Shown here piece after piece: positions 47,925 to 58,814 of a DNA stretch of 64,000 nt (position 1 is its first letter; each line of letters begins with the position of its first letter). This DNA comes from Persicaria tinctoria (taxonomy: Eukaryota > Streptophyta > Magnoliopsida > Caryophyllales > Polygonaceae). The position numbers were made by a program, and so were the translations under genes. Location of the stretch: NCBI GenBank assembly GCA_037127255.1, contig JBANSL010000001.1, positions 40,725,001 through 40,789,000 of the forward strand, given 5' to 3'. The notes below the pieces were generated by a model that was not told the DNA's origin, searched no databases, and saw only the letters and a list, made by a program, of their open reading frames with translations.

Positions 47925-49033
47925 GTGCTCATATCTGATGCTCATTGTCATGTTATTTTTGGCTGACCATTATTGCAAGGCTTGACATTTATAATAAAGA
48001 AATACTTGTGGAAGTTGATAATCTTTCTATTAGTTTGTAATGTATAAATTAGTGTCCCACGGTTGGTAGGAGATGCTTTTAGTTGAGAGATCTTTTTCAG
48101 TTGATCAGTTGTCAATGTTGCATCCTTTTCAATTGCTTTTAGTTGAGAGATCTGATGTTTCTATAATGCAATTCTTTGGAGATTTTATTTTCTCTTTTTT
48201 TTTTCTTTTACTTTATGTTCATTCTTCTACTTTTCTAAATCCTTTGAATCATCACCTATTAGTTAATATTTTCCATTGTCATCTGTCTAATATGCGTGTT
48301 GACTTTATCCTTTCCTTTTAGATGTACATGATAATCTGAAGGATCTCAAAATTATGGAGAGTCATATGATCATCCATTTGTTTCTACTTTGTTGTGATTC
48401 TATGAAGATATAAAGTTAAACGTTAGAAGAAAATCTGATTTCTGATTTATCTTCCCTAATATCAAAAGGTCTGATGCATGAATTTTTCCTGATTATGTGG
48501 TGCAACATTGTACATATGGACGCTTGCACATGGTCAAGTATCATCTTGAAAAGGTCTGTTACTTTTTCCTTCAAAATCAATATATATACATCAAATTATA
48601 AGCAAAAATCCATCAAACTAACCTTGTAGTTGCACCTGCACTAATCCACTGTTCTTCCATTTTTAAGGAAGGTATCAAAAATCACTGAGATAGTAGGAGC
48701 ACATGATATTGTATTTGCTCTTGCTCAATCTGGCATCTGTTCAGCTTTTAGTAGAGGCCAGTACTTTGGATTTTCATCTCAATTTTACAGTCTATGTTGC
48801 ATGTTTACTGCTAAGGAAGAATAACTAACCAACTGGAAATTTTCTCAATTGTAGAGACAAATCAAAGAATATGTTTTCTCACCTTTTTTAAAGGAAGCTA
48901 TCAAAAATCATTGAGATAGTAGAAAGCATTAGACAGTCACCTTATCTATAAAAAGATGTGTCGACTAGCTAGTTTTCTCACCTTTTTTTAGCGTCTTATT
49001 TGAGACCAAAGACCTTTTTTTATTCTCTTGCAG
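47925..49033. other. CACTA interior with local duplications
   Basis: No exon recognised. GCTTTTAGTTGAGAGATCT occurs at 48,075 and 48,136. A longer phrase with ATCAAAAATCA(C/T)TGAGATAGTAG occurs near 48,676 and 48,900. Confidence 0.5.
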
Positions 49034-49460
49034 GTTACTTTTGATGTCAGTGATTACAAATATTACAGCTTCAAGGATCTTGGCAGGGGTGAGAGAGTGG
49101 AAGTTCTAGCTATTCCTAGTTCCAGCCAACACTCTATCTTCCAACGGAAAGTTCTAAATCTTGAACCGGTGATAAATTTGGCAAGGTCTCCTTCTTATAC
49201 ACTTGTTTACTAAATGTGAATGCTGATCATGGGGACATTTTATATTATTTGATTTCTCTGTCCAGATTACAATCACTTTTTATACATGCATTTTACATAA
49301 TTCTCAACTCTTGCTCTCGCTTTCTTTATATATTAGGTGTGTGCAACACATTGTGCAAGCTACGTCAAGTGTTTATCGCAAAGAGAGTCAATTGGAGATG
49401 GAGTATTCTTACTATCGGACGAGGAAGACATCTGGACTAGCTAAGAGCTTAAAATTAGCA
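49034..49460 (+). pseudogene. Unidentified captured exons in CACTA
   Basis: Exon 49,034-49,185 (acceptor TTGCAG, donor GTCTCC) reads VTFDVSDYKYYSFKDLGRG and continues open; after a 151-base intron ending ATATTAG, the next exon from 49,337 continues in frame (HIVQATSSVYRKE, EMEYSYYRT). Splicing in frame with protein-like composition argues for real host exons. I do not recognise the family. Confidence 0.5.
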
Positions 49461-50002
49461 TGTAAATACATGTTTTTGGTAATCCAAATCATCACATATA
49501 TGTTACATACTCTTATGTTCTCAATGAACTCGAGGATTATTCAATCTTATGATGTTAATGAGTTGAGTGCATTTCGGATTGTGCACTTTTGTATATCGTA
49601 ATGTAATGACATGTGATTCAACTTGGTATTCAGTTAGAAAGGTGTTTGAATGTTTATACCCCGATCTGGCAAGAGAAAACATACAGGTGCATATAATCGG
49701 CAAATTTCAACAATGGCGACGGTAAAAATGCCGTCGCAAAAGGATATTTGGTTCTGGATTAAAAATGGCGGAAAATGGGTGGGAATAATTTGCGACGGTA
49801 GGTGGGGGGTTGCAAAATGTAGCCACAAACTTAGGGGTTATATGTACCGTCGCATAGCCGTCGCATTCACTATTTGCTACCCTAGAGCTAGCTACCCCTG
49901 ATTTCCCGTCGCATAGCCGTCACAAATACTTTTTTGCGACGGCAATCCTACTTTTTGCGACGGTTTTTAGCCGTTTCTAATACCATTTTTTTTTTTGTAG
50001 TG

Positions 50003-51542
50003 AAGTAAGACACGTTATGGTAATAGGAAGAGGGAAGAACCACACTATCAGGAACCTAGCTCGAGAGAGAATCAGCAATAATGCAAGCAAGATATAATTC
50101 ACACGAGTCACAACCAAGGATCCTACATGATACTAAATGCTCCACTTGGCATACGATACATGCATTCAACTAATCATGGCGACACGTAAGAAATCAATTC
50201 AATCACATTCCAACAACATAGAAACATGAGGAAGGTTTTACAATGTATAACACGAGTTTAAGTAATGGCAGTATGACTAGAATACGGGAACATGAGCTCA
50301 AACCAATACATACTAAGATAAAACAGGCATTTCTCAAGACTCAATTATACCACATATTCTCCATCCAACGCAAGTAATCACACAACAACACAAATTGCAA
50401 AATAATCAACGTTAATTAATCTGACGAATACAGAACAGATGAGAATACTATAGATTCTTGTTACCAAAGGATAATAAGCATTGACACGTCATCATCCAAC
50501 ATGCTAAGACGATCATCTATCAGCATTCATACAAAGAGGAGTTGATCACACTATCATGCACCTAACCCAGGCAAAACAACAAGCATATAGGTTCATATCA
50601 TGTGGTTCATACTTTCAATTGATCATTAGCGCAATTAATACAATATGTCAAGCAGGCATGCTCTAAACAACATATAATCATGATAGAAGACAATACATAA
50701 CACAATACTTGAGCAATGTAACTAGTCACACATGTAAATATAATACAACAACTGGGTACCAATGGTTATTCATAAGGCACGTGTTAGAGACTACAAAATC
50801 ATGTCATGCAATTCAGAGAGAGTCACCATTACAACCGGACAGAGATCCCTAAGGGCAACCATTGACTTTTCCCGACTGACTTCTCACCCCTCTTTCCTGT
50901 GGGACTCTAGTATGACTCTTTGTGGTAAGAAGACACGGGTTGATCGTCACAAGAATCAAGAAATACAGCCCAGAAACACCTTACTTTTGACTTAAAGGGA
51001 CATAAGAAACCATCTTCCAATACTCGCTCAGACAACCTTCACATCCATACATGATTCCCGACACAATGTGTTTACCAACCCAATTCCCCGTGGAAGACAC
51101 TGACATTCGGGAGAAAGGCTCGATAGACCAGTCAGGGGTTAACAACATAGTGGAAGGGGCTGTTTCACACAAGCTGGGCTTGACCATAGGTAAATAAGGG
51201 TACTCCCGCTATCCCGTTTATACAGATCAGTCAATACACAACTAATTTTTAGGCATACCAAATCAGATCCCAACCCATCTGTGACGAACAAGGTGATATT
51301 TTGCCTACCGTTCCCAACTACACCCAATAGGGGTGAACTAGCGCCCTTACTACCCACTCGCGTACCCGTTTGGTCGGTTTTCCTCTTTTATTACAAGTCA
51401 AGTTTATTACTTAGTCCAATTCCGGTTAGACATCTTAAGTTCATTTTGCCCTTCTTAAAAATCCTTTTAAATCCTTTGAAATTCATGGGCGATTTTCCAA
51501 AAGATACACTCGACCCTTGCGTACCCGAATTGCACAACCTCA
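50003..51542. other. Internal sequence of the long-LTR element, right part, no genes
   Basis: 1.5 kb with the same composition as the left internal part and no open frame with recognisable content. It follows the PBS of the element in minus-strand order, so this is its leader. Confidence 0.65.
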
Positions 51543-51554
51543 GCTCTGATACCA
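51543..51554 (-). other. Primer-binding site, initiator tRNA-Met type
   Basis: The minus strand reads TGGTATCAGAGC exactly, four bases from the right LTR at 51,559. It sets the orientation of the element. Confidence 0.93.
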
Positions 51555-51558
51555 TCTT

Positions 51559-54500
51559 TGTAACGGCCCAGAATTATGATTTCTGGGTTATGTTTCAAGG
51601 GATAAAACCCCTTGTTCGGATCTTGCAATTCAGGTACGGGTCGAGGTTTCAACTCATTTTAAGATTAGTAGAAATAGGGATTTCAAACCCTAAAAGCCAC
51701 GAAGGGTCGTTGGGTACCCTTAACCTATCTTAAGACTATGTCGCGAAATTCAATTCAACGGAAGTAAGGCGAAAGCAAAGTAAGGATACAAGTGTCACGG
51801 CAGAACCGGTCAAAACCAAATCATGAGTGTGTAATTACCATTTTACTAAATTAGGATATTAGCCAGATTCTTCGATTCGCCAAAAGGGAACCCCGTCATA
51901 TAGACATCGAGCACTCAGATCTGCAGAAATACCTTTAAAAGAAGAACGGGGAAAGGAGTCAGATCGAGCCACTCATGCGGGACCGGCAGTCCTTGCTGAG
52001 GCCACATAGTATGTGCTATACCTAATAAAGATGCTCTAATGCAGTACGAAAGTCAAACACACTAGCATACTCCTAGTTCATAATAATGTGCAGAAATACT
52101 GTAAAGGGCTCAAGACAATGCCAAATGGCATATCCCTCTCCTACCTCCACCCCCTTCCGATAGGGCGGAGACTGGCCAGCTCGTGAATGCATTCCATCAT
52201 AATCGGGCGGCACGCATGCCTAACCCGCTCCACAATAAAGCCCGCATGCATCTCATAATATAAGGAAGTTCATGACTCGATTGACTCAGGGTACCCGATG
52301 AGGCTCGGCTACCCTATGACCCTAGCAAAGACTCTAGGACTATCACAGATAACGGCCGTTCTGTTTCAAACGCATTAAGTAAGCAGATGCTCATTCAATT
52401 AGTGCAACATAAACAGGATACTACATGACATGCTTTTATGCATATGCAACACCTAACATAAAATGCAACAACAGGCATGAATGTCCAACCTGAGTAAGCC
52501 CTCTAGGAAACTTACCTGAAAATGCAGAACAACAAGATAACATAAGCAAGGGCCCAGATGCAAGTCCGAAGCAATCCAAAAGCAATACACACCTATCATC
52601 AAGCCATTTCCATAAGCTATCGGCTAACATTCATATACACAGAACCCTAGTTCCCAATATTCTTAAAACCAATCGATAGTAAAACCATTTTTCAAAACCT
52701 TTCCGATACGATCAACATCGACCAAAATCATTCTTCCAATTTCCATCCCAAAACCAACATCATCAAGCCAAGGCAAATATTCCGACATTAAACATTAAAT
52801 TCTTAATCAACTTGCAAGTTTATACTTATTAAAATAATCCCGGCATGATGGTTTTCCAAACATAAGTCCTTAAAAGACATTTCTGAAAACATGAAAAATC
52901 TCTTTTAAATAATTCGAACAATATTTATCAAAAATAACCTCAATTAAATCCATCCTTAAAATCCCCCTACTTAGACCAAGATCGACAATCACTTCAAAAT
53001 TCCTAAAATCTCATTTCTAATCCTCATAAAATACATATTCCAATAATATCACTTTTAAAACCATTTCTAAGGTCTCATAATAAAACACCTCATAATAATA
53101 TAATATATAAAATATTTTCAGAGAATATATATATTATCACAAAACTTAGAATAACATATAGTAATAATAACCCAATAAACTAACATAACATACATACTAA
53201 CAACAACAACTCTTAAAACCCAAACCCCAAGGCCCAACTCTCTTATTCCAAATCCGAGCCCAATGAAATCTGAAGAAAGGAAGGAATAGGCCCAACTCTC
53301 AACCCATCCCTTTCCCACTAATGAACCGAACCGTATTAATAATTATTATGGCTGAACCGGACCAAAAATAAAACAAATTCACTGAACCCATCTTCTTCCC
53401 CAAATCAGAAGAGAAGGGAGGAGAGATTGGCCACCGCCGGAGCTCCGTTCTCGACTCGGACCACCCCCACTCCGATCGAAACCTCTCCCCGACCCCACTA
53501 CACACAGAAATAACGAAGCGAAGCAAGGAGAAAGGAGGAGGAATCTCACCGAGTTTCGTCGGAAAAAGGGGACGGTGGTTCGATTCAGCTCGATTAGACT
53601 TCTCCGGCGTCGGATACTAGTCGTATTGGCCTAGGAAAGATATAGGAGGCTCAAAGGTGCGCTTTTACATGGTTTTAAGTCGGAATAAGGAGATCAAAAG
53701 ATTACGAGGCCAAATCGGAAATCAGAGGCGCGGGTGCCTGCAGTGGTGCTCCTGGCGGCGCTCCGGGGTGTCTTCTACTTCTGCTGCGGATTTCGGAGGA
53801 AGGAGGAGCTGGTGGCTGGCCGATTTGGCCGACAGGGACGAGAAGGAGGAAGTAAGGAGGAGGGATGGCGGGTGGTGTTGTTCGGCAAAACAGGGCCAAC
53901 AGTGGGGGTTTACTGGCGTTTTGCTGGGAAGAAAATGAGGAGGGAGCAAGGGGAGAATGAGGCTGATTGTGGGTAAGGTTTAGGGTTAGGAAAACTCAGA
54001 TTTCATAGGTAATTGGGTGAAGGTGTGAGCTGTGGTGAGGATGAAGACAAAGGTGTGCTGGGTTCCAATTAAAAGAGGACAAAGAGGGGTCCTGGGCTGC
54101 ATCCGGACAATAAGAGAGAGGGAGGGAGTGCTGTTCCTGCAATTTCAAACAAGGGTCCGCTTGGCACTTGCCAAATTTGGGGAAAGAGGTTGTGAGGAGT
54201 GGAGGAACATGGTAGCTGTGTGCTAGTTTTGACAAGAAGACAAGAAATGAACTGGAGGAGCGGACGTTACAGTAGAGGCGTGCTCCGAGAAGAATACAAA
54301 GGTAAGGAGTGGTGAATATCCCAAAATGAATTCTCAAGATACCCATGAATTAAATCCCTACACCCGCTCTCTCGACTTTATCCCGACGCGTTTAAAATAC
54401 TTCTCAATTTTTCAAATCCGAATTTAATAAATGGAATCCGAACATTATTTTCAAATTTTCGGTATATAAAAGCAGAGTATAACATATTTTAATTTTCAAT

Positions 54501-54648
54501 TAATTAATGCCGGAATTTGTTTCGAAAGATTTAAAATAACCCAATAGCTCACTGACAGAAATTTCAATTCTCCTGAATCTTAGAAATCGGAATGATTATA
54601 AATCACTATTTTAATAATTTAATATTCTAAAATTTCCCGGCCTTTACA
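51559..54648 (-). repeat. 5' LTR (right) of the long-LTR element
   Basis: 3,090 bp, collinear with 38,244-41,389. It lacks the 41-base and 14-base segments present in the left LTR. Confidence 0.95.
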
Positions 54649-54653
54649 CCTGT

Positions 54654-55030
54654 AAGACACAAGCATCACTCTTTTAATATATTTTAATGTATTTTAATAT
54701 CTGTTAATATCTTTTAATATCTTTTAATATATTTTAATATCTTTTAATATATGTTAATGTATTTTAATATCTTTTAATGTCTTTTAATATATTTTAATAT
54801 GTGTTAATATATTTTAATATATTAATCGCTTTTAATGTTTTTTTATTGTCTTTCAATTTTAATTTATTTATATGAATTTTAATATTTTTTAATATTTTTT
54901 TAATTTATTCTAATGTATTTTGATGTATTTTAATATGTTTTAATGTCTTTTAATATATATTAATCGCTTTTAATGTTTTTTTTATTGTCGTACCAATTTT
55001 AATTTATTTCTATGTATTTTAATTTCTATG
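54654..55030. repeat. 10-bp TTTTAATATn tandem repeat and higher-order duplication
   Basis: TTTTAATATC/TTTTAATATA/TTTTAATGTA units run about 54,671-54,830. The phrase TTAATCGCTTTTAATGTTTT recurs at 54,824 and 54,960, so a larger unit of about 136 bp was also duplicated. On the minus strand this lies upstream of the PMD pseudogene. Confidence 0.8.
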
Positions 55031-56086
55031 TAGTTTGTACTTGTACTTTATGTACAAGTACAAACTATAATTAAATCTATCAAATTATATTATAAACCAT
55101 GAAAACTATATACTATCAAAACATACAAACTATATATTATCTATTATATTCTATGAAATTAAAACTATATTATTTTCTATCAAACTATATACTATAAACA
55201 TATAACAAATCATAAATACTATATATTCTCAATTATAATATATCAAATTATATTATAAAACTATATTATAAAACTATAAAAATAAATCAAAAATAATTTA
55301 TTTCTATGTATTTTAATTGGCGATGACTGTTATCATCTATTGCTATATTCGTGACTGTTACTCATCCTCGAATGTCACGTCATCAAATTCATGACTAATA
55401 GCAAAGAGCCGGATGTCCGTAGTTGATTTCGTGGCTCGAAAGTTGTGCTGGTGAATAGCCACAAAAGCAGCTACGAATGGGATATTCATGGTTGTATTCG
55501 AAGCTGATCTGACCACAACACACTATCTGTAGCTGAATTCGTGGCTATTCAGTATCGAAAATTCGATGAATCAATCTAATTCGTACGCTTATTTAAAGCC
55601 CAAGATTAATTTATAAATCGAATATCCATTTGTAAATGAGAACGTCATATATTTAAGTCCAATAGAAGTTAAAGCCCAACTGAAATATATAAAGCCTAAA
55701 AGAAAATGTAACCGAATTAATGAGCCCGTCAACAAGTAGCAACGACTATATCCGTTGCTAAATATGTGGCTATTATGATTGTTCTCAATTAATGCGTTTG
55801 AAATTCTATTGTGCTTTAATTTAATTATAACTAGTCTTATTAACCGCGTTTTCACGTTTTTTTTTTAATAAATTGTATTTCACCATAAAACATTGATTTA
55901 TATAGGGGGAAATTTAAATGAAGAATTTAATTTCTTTTAAATATGTTAAATGCTTACAAAAGTTTATAAAAAATTCATAAACTTTACACAAAAAAACAAA
56001 CATTATACATTAAACATACATAGTGGATTAAAATGTTGAGATGCACAAGATTATTATAATTTGTATTCTTTTCCCTAAAATCTTAT
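55031..56086. other. AT-rich DNA with short CGTGGCTA repeats, no gene seen
   Basis: 55,050-55,310 is nearly pure A/T with TATATTAT words. 55,330-55,780 has scattered GTAGCTGAATTCGTGGCTA-like words (for example near 55,529), which resemble subterminal repeats of a DNA transposon, possibly CACTA, but no end was found. Confidence 0.4.
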
Positions 56087-56088
56087 TA

Positions 56089-56382
56089 CTCCCTCCTATC
56101 ACAAATGTAAGATATTTGACTTTGTTTCACTTATTTTAAGGAGATAAAAATTATATAACACATGAGGGAATTCGATCAGAGTCCACCACATAGGATTTTC
56201 ATGTTAACTTTAAATTATATAAAATATTAATATTTTTAAAAAATCAATAATCATTATTAACAAATATGAATTTTATTTTTAAAAAATAATCAGAAGTTAA
56301 TATTTTATATAATGTTTTAACTCCTCAAAGTACATTCTAAATAGTAAAAAGTCTTATACTCCGTATTTTAGAACAAAGGGAG
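56089..56382. mobile_element. Stowaway-type MITE
   Basis: CTCCCTCC... at the left and ...GGGAG at the right, with TSD TA at 56,087-56,088 and 56,383-56,384; 294 bp. Internal words AAGATATTTGACTTT and AAAAAGTCTTATACT are diverged inverted arms. No coding capacity. Confidence 0.8.
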
Positions 56383-56384
56383 TA

Positions 56385-57165
56385 CTATATATGTATCATA
56401 AATAAAAATAAACGGCCACATTGTTTTGGGTTTTGTGTTAGTGGTAACATTATTATCTCAATTTTTTAATAATAAATCTGGTTAAAGATCTTTAAAAAAA
56501 TATTAAATAAAAATAATTTAGATAGTAATGTTAATATATAAATTTAATTTAGTGATTTTTTTAAATCAACAAAAAAAAATCCTTTTTGGTCTATATTAAA
56601 ACCTATACAAAAATTCTACTTTTCCCAATTCCAATTTTTTACTCGTAATAGTTAGTGCGGAAGTTTAATTTTTTAGTAGTTAGTGCGAAAGTTTTTTATA
56701 AAAAAAATTTAGTGTTTTTCTATGATATATTTATAAGATGTTTAGTTTATCAAAATTTATTCGATTTATTTAAATAAGTAAAAAATATTATCTAATCAAG
56801 ATATGATAAGATTTTGTTATTTAAATAAATTGTGATGGTTAATAGCGATAAGTGAAAGGATGTGGCTAAAGATGTGGAATCATTATTGGATAGATATAAG
56901 GTTGATCATATAATAAAAAAGATAACACCATTTTAATCCAGAATATGACATGTATGAAAAAATAATACCATTTTAATCCAGAATATGACATGTATGCGAA
57001 TCGCACCAAAACCCGTTTCAGACCTCTATTTATATAGATGGGGTTATATATGACTATGCATTCCACTGATGGGCCCTTTAATGTGATATATGTGCTTATA
57101 TGTAAATAAATACTCACATGTAAAGAAAACTTATCAAAGTAAGTCCAAACTTCATGTGTAAATTT
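56385..57165. other. AT-rich DNA with a 40-bp tandem duplication
   Basis: CCATTTTAATCCAGAATATG is repeated at 56,929 and 56,969, part of a 40-bp unit duplicated across 56,921-56,996. Nothing else recognised in 780 bases. Confidence 0.6.
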
Positions 57166-57833
57166 TAGGGGTTGGTGTGGGACGGGATTAGACGGGACGG
57201 GACCAGGACGGGGCCCGTCCTGCTTAATTTTTTCGGGACGGGATCGGAACGGGATTCACCCCCTTTTTTTTTTTTGAATCCCACACGGACCTTGTCTCTT
57301 AAATAAAAATAATAAAATATTATTAAAAAAACTAAACAAATAAAATATATTTCCGTAGTTATATTATATAATGCATGTCCTGCCATCACAATTTAATTTA
57401 AAAAACACATTGTCGGCACAATATTAACTAATCCTAATCTTATAGTGTATGTAAATGTAAGTGTTGAAAAAAAAAAAGTTCTCCGTAAATCCTAATCTTA
57501 TAGTGTAGGTAAATGTAAGTGTTGAAAACAAACTAAATCCTAATCTTACATTAGCTAAACATAAATGTGAGTATTTAAAATTTAAAATGTAAATACAATA
57601 ACTAAATCCTAATCTTACAGTATATAAATACAATAACTGAAAATATATATGCAAAAAAATATATTTATTACAAGCTGCTGTGAGAGGATTTGTATAACTA
57701 AAAATATATATGCGGGACGGGAACGGGATTTGCGGGATCCCATAGTCTCTCCCGCATTCCATCCCGCATAATTTTTGCGGGACAAGACCAGGACGGGATT
57801 GACTTTTCCCCCCTCAAATCCCACCAGGATTTG
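57166..57833. mobile_element. hAT-like GGGACGGG element, right end lost
   Basis: It starts TAGGGGTTGGTG, followed by GGGACGGG-rich arms (57,178-57,290), an AT-rich centre, and a right arm (57,712-57,830) that matches 19,735-19,860 in word order. The expected CCCACCCCTA end and TSD are missing; it stops at the 91-bp array. Confidence 0.55.
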
Positions 57834-57834
57834 A

Positions 57835-58520
57835 GAATACTATAAGAGTATGTTTTGGGGAGAACTCATGTAAGGAACGAATAAATGTTTAATAAAACCT
57901 TATATTAACTAATACATTCTTATTAGAATACTATAAAAGTATGTTTTGAGAAAATCTCATATAAGTAACGAATAAATGTTTAATAAAACCTTATATTGAC
58001 TAATAAATTCGTCTTAAAATACTATAAGGGTATGTTTTGAGGAAAACTCATCTAAGCAACTAATAAAACCTTAAATTAACTAATAAATTCTTAATAATAG
58101 AATACTATAAGAGTATGATTTGAGTAAAACTCATATAAGGAACGAATAAATGTTTAATAAAACCTTATATTAACTACTCTCTTCTTTAATTAAAACTTGT
58201 CGTTTTAAGAAGTAAATTTTGTTAAGAAAAAACTTGTCATTTTATGTATTTTTTCATCTACTTTACGAAATTGCCCTTATCATGATTAAATAGTTGTTAG
58301 TTGTAGTTTTTGAGAATGTAAAAAAGTAGAGTAATAATTATGAGTATAAGTGTATTTTTGTTTGTTTTCTTAAAAAGTGTGTAGATTTCTAAAATGACAA
58401 GTTTTAATTAACAGAGGTAGTAATAAATTTTTATTATAATACTATAAGAGTATGTTTTGAGGAAAACTCATATAAGAAACGAATAAATGTTTAATAAAAC
58501 CTTATATTAACTAATAAATT
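57835..58520. repeat. Five-copy 91-bp tandem array
   Basis: Units begin ATACTATAAGAGTATG at about 57,835, 57,926, 58,017, 58,100 and 58,437. Steps are 91, 91, 83, and 337, which is 91 after taking out the 246 bases of a MITE and its TA duplication. Each unit ends ACCTTATATTAACTAATAAA. Confidence 0.92.
58177..58420. mobile_element. Stowaway-type MITE inside the 91-bp array
   Basis: Ends CTCTCTTCTTTAATTAAAAC / GTTTTAATTAACAGAGGTAG (diverged inverted repeats); TSD TA at 58,175-58,176 and 58,421-58,422; 244 bp. AAAACTTGTC and GACAAGTTTT mark the arms. Confidence 0.85.
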
Positions 58521-58735
58521 TGATGAAACCGGAAGGAAATGTCCAAACAACACGAAAATATCTGCGGAAAGAAGCACAAACTCTCCTTAGATTATAACCG
58601 AGGATAACTAAAAACCTAACATAGTCCGCGGACAGATAAAAGGGACACCTGTCACACATGCCCACAACCCACGATAGCAACACGTGTCCACATCAAATTA
58701 ACAAGTGTCAAGATCCAAAACACATCACCAATCAC

Positions 58736-58743
58736 TATAAAAG
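58736..58743 (+). promoter_or_regulatory. TATA box of the Tat-type LTR
   Basis: TATAAAAG preceded by a CCAAT-like word (CACCAATCAC) at 58,727, in the U3 part of the LTR. The insertion begins about 75 bases downstream, so transcripts would run into it. Confidence 0.6.
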
Positions 58744-58814
58744 GACGAAAAGAGAGGAGATAGGGGACTTTTTGGAAAACTAGAGAAGGCTGAGAGAAGA
58801 GAGAGAAAGGGGGG

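Larger units (their letters stand above)
45206..50002. mobile_element. CACTA element carrying host exon fragments (Pack-CACTA-like)
   Basis: It starts CACTAGAAAAAAAAAA and ends TTTTTTTTTTGTAGTG. TSD AAG is at 45,203-45,205 and 50,003-50,005; 4,797 bp. Both ends have the short GCCGTCGCAAA / TTTGCGACGGC subterminal repeats in varied forms (45,240-45,420; 49,705-49,975). No transposase is present. Between the ends lie plus-strand exons from ULTRAPETALA-like, ubiquitin-protease-like, ACX4-like and an unknown gene. Confidence 0.93.
38244..54648 (-). mobile_element. Long-LTR, apparently non-coding LTR retrotransposon (LARD-like) with TSD CCTGT
   Basis: Two LTRs (38,244-41,389 and 51,559-54,648), both TGTAA...TTACA on the plus strand, flanked by CCTGT at 38,239-38,243 and 54,649-54,653. 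The PBS lies beside the right LTR on the minus strand, so transcription runs right to left. No gag or pol frame is visible in the internal sequence, which suggests a large retrotransposon derivative mobilised by a partner, perhaps of the Tekay/Del group, judging by the GGTGGATGA/TGTAA junction style. By eye the LTRs differ at about one or two positions per 100, so this is much younger than the gypsy element at 1-7,914. A CACTA element is nested inside. Confidence 0.93.
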
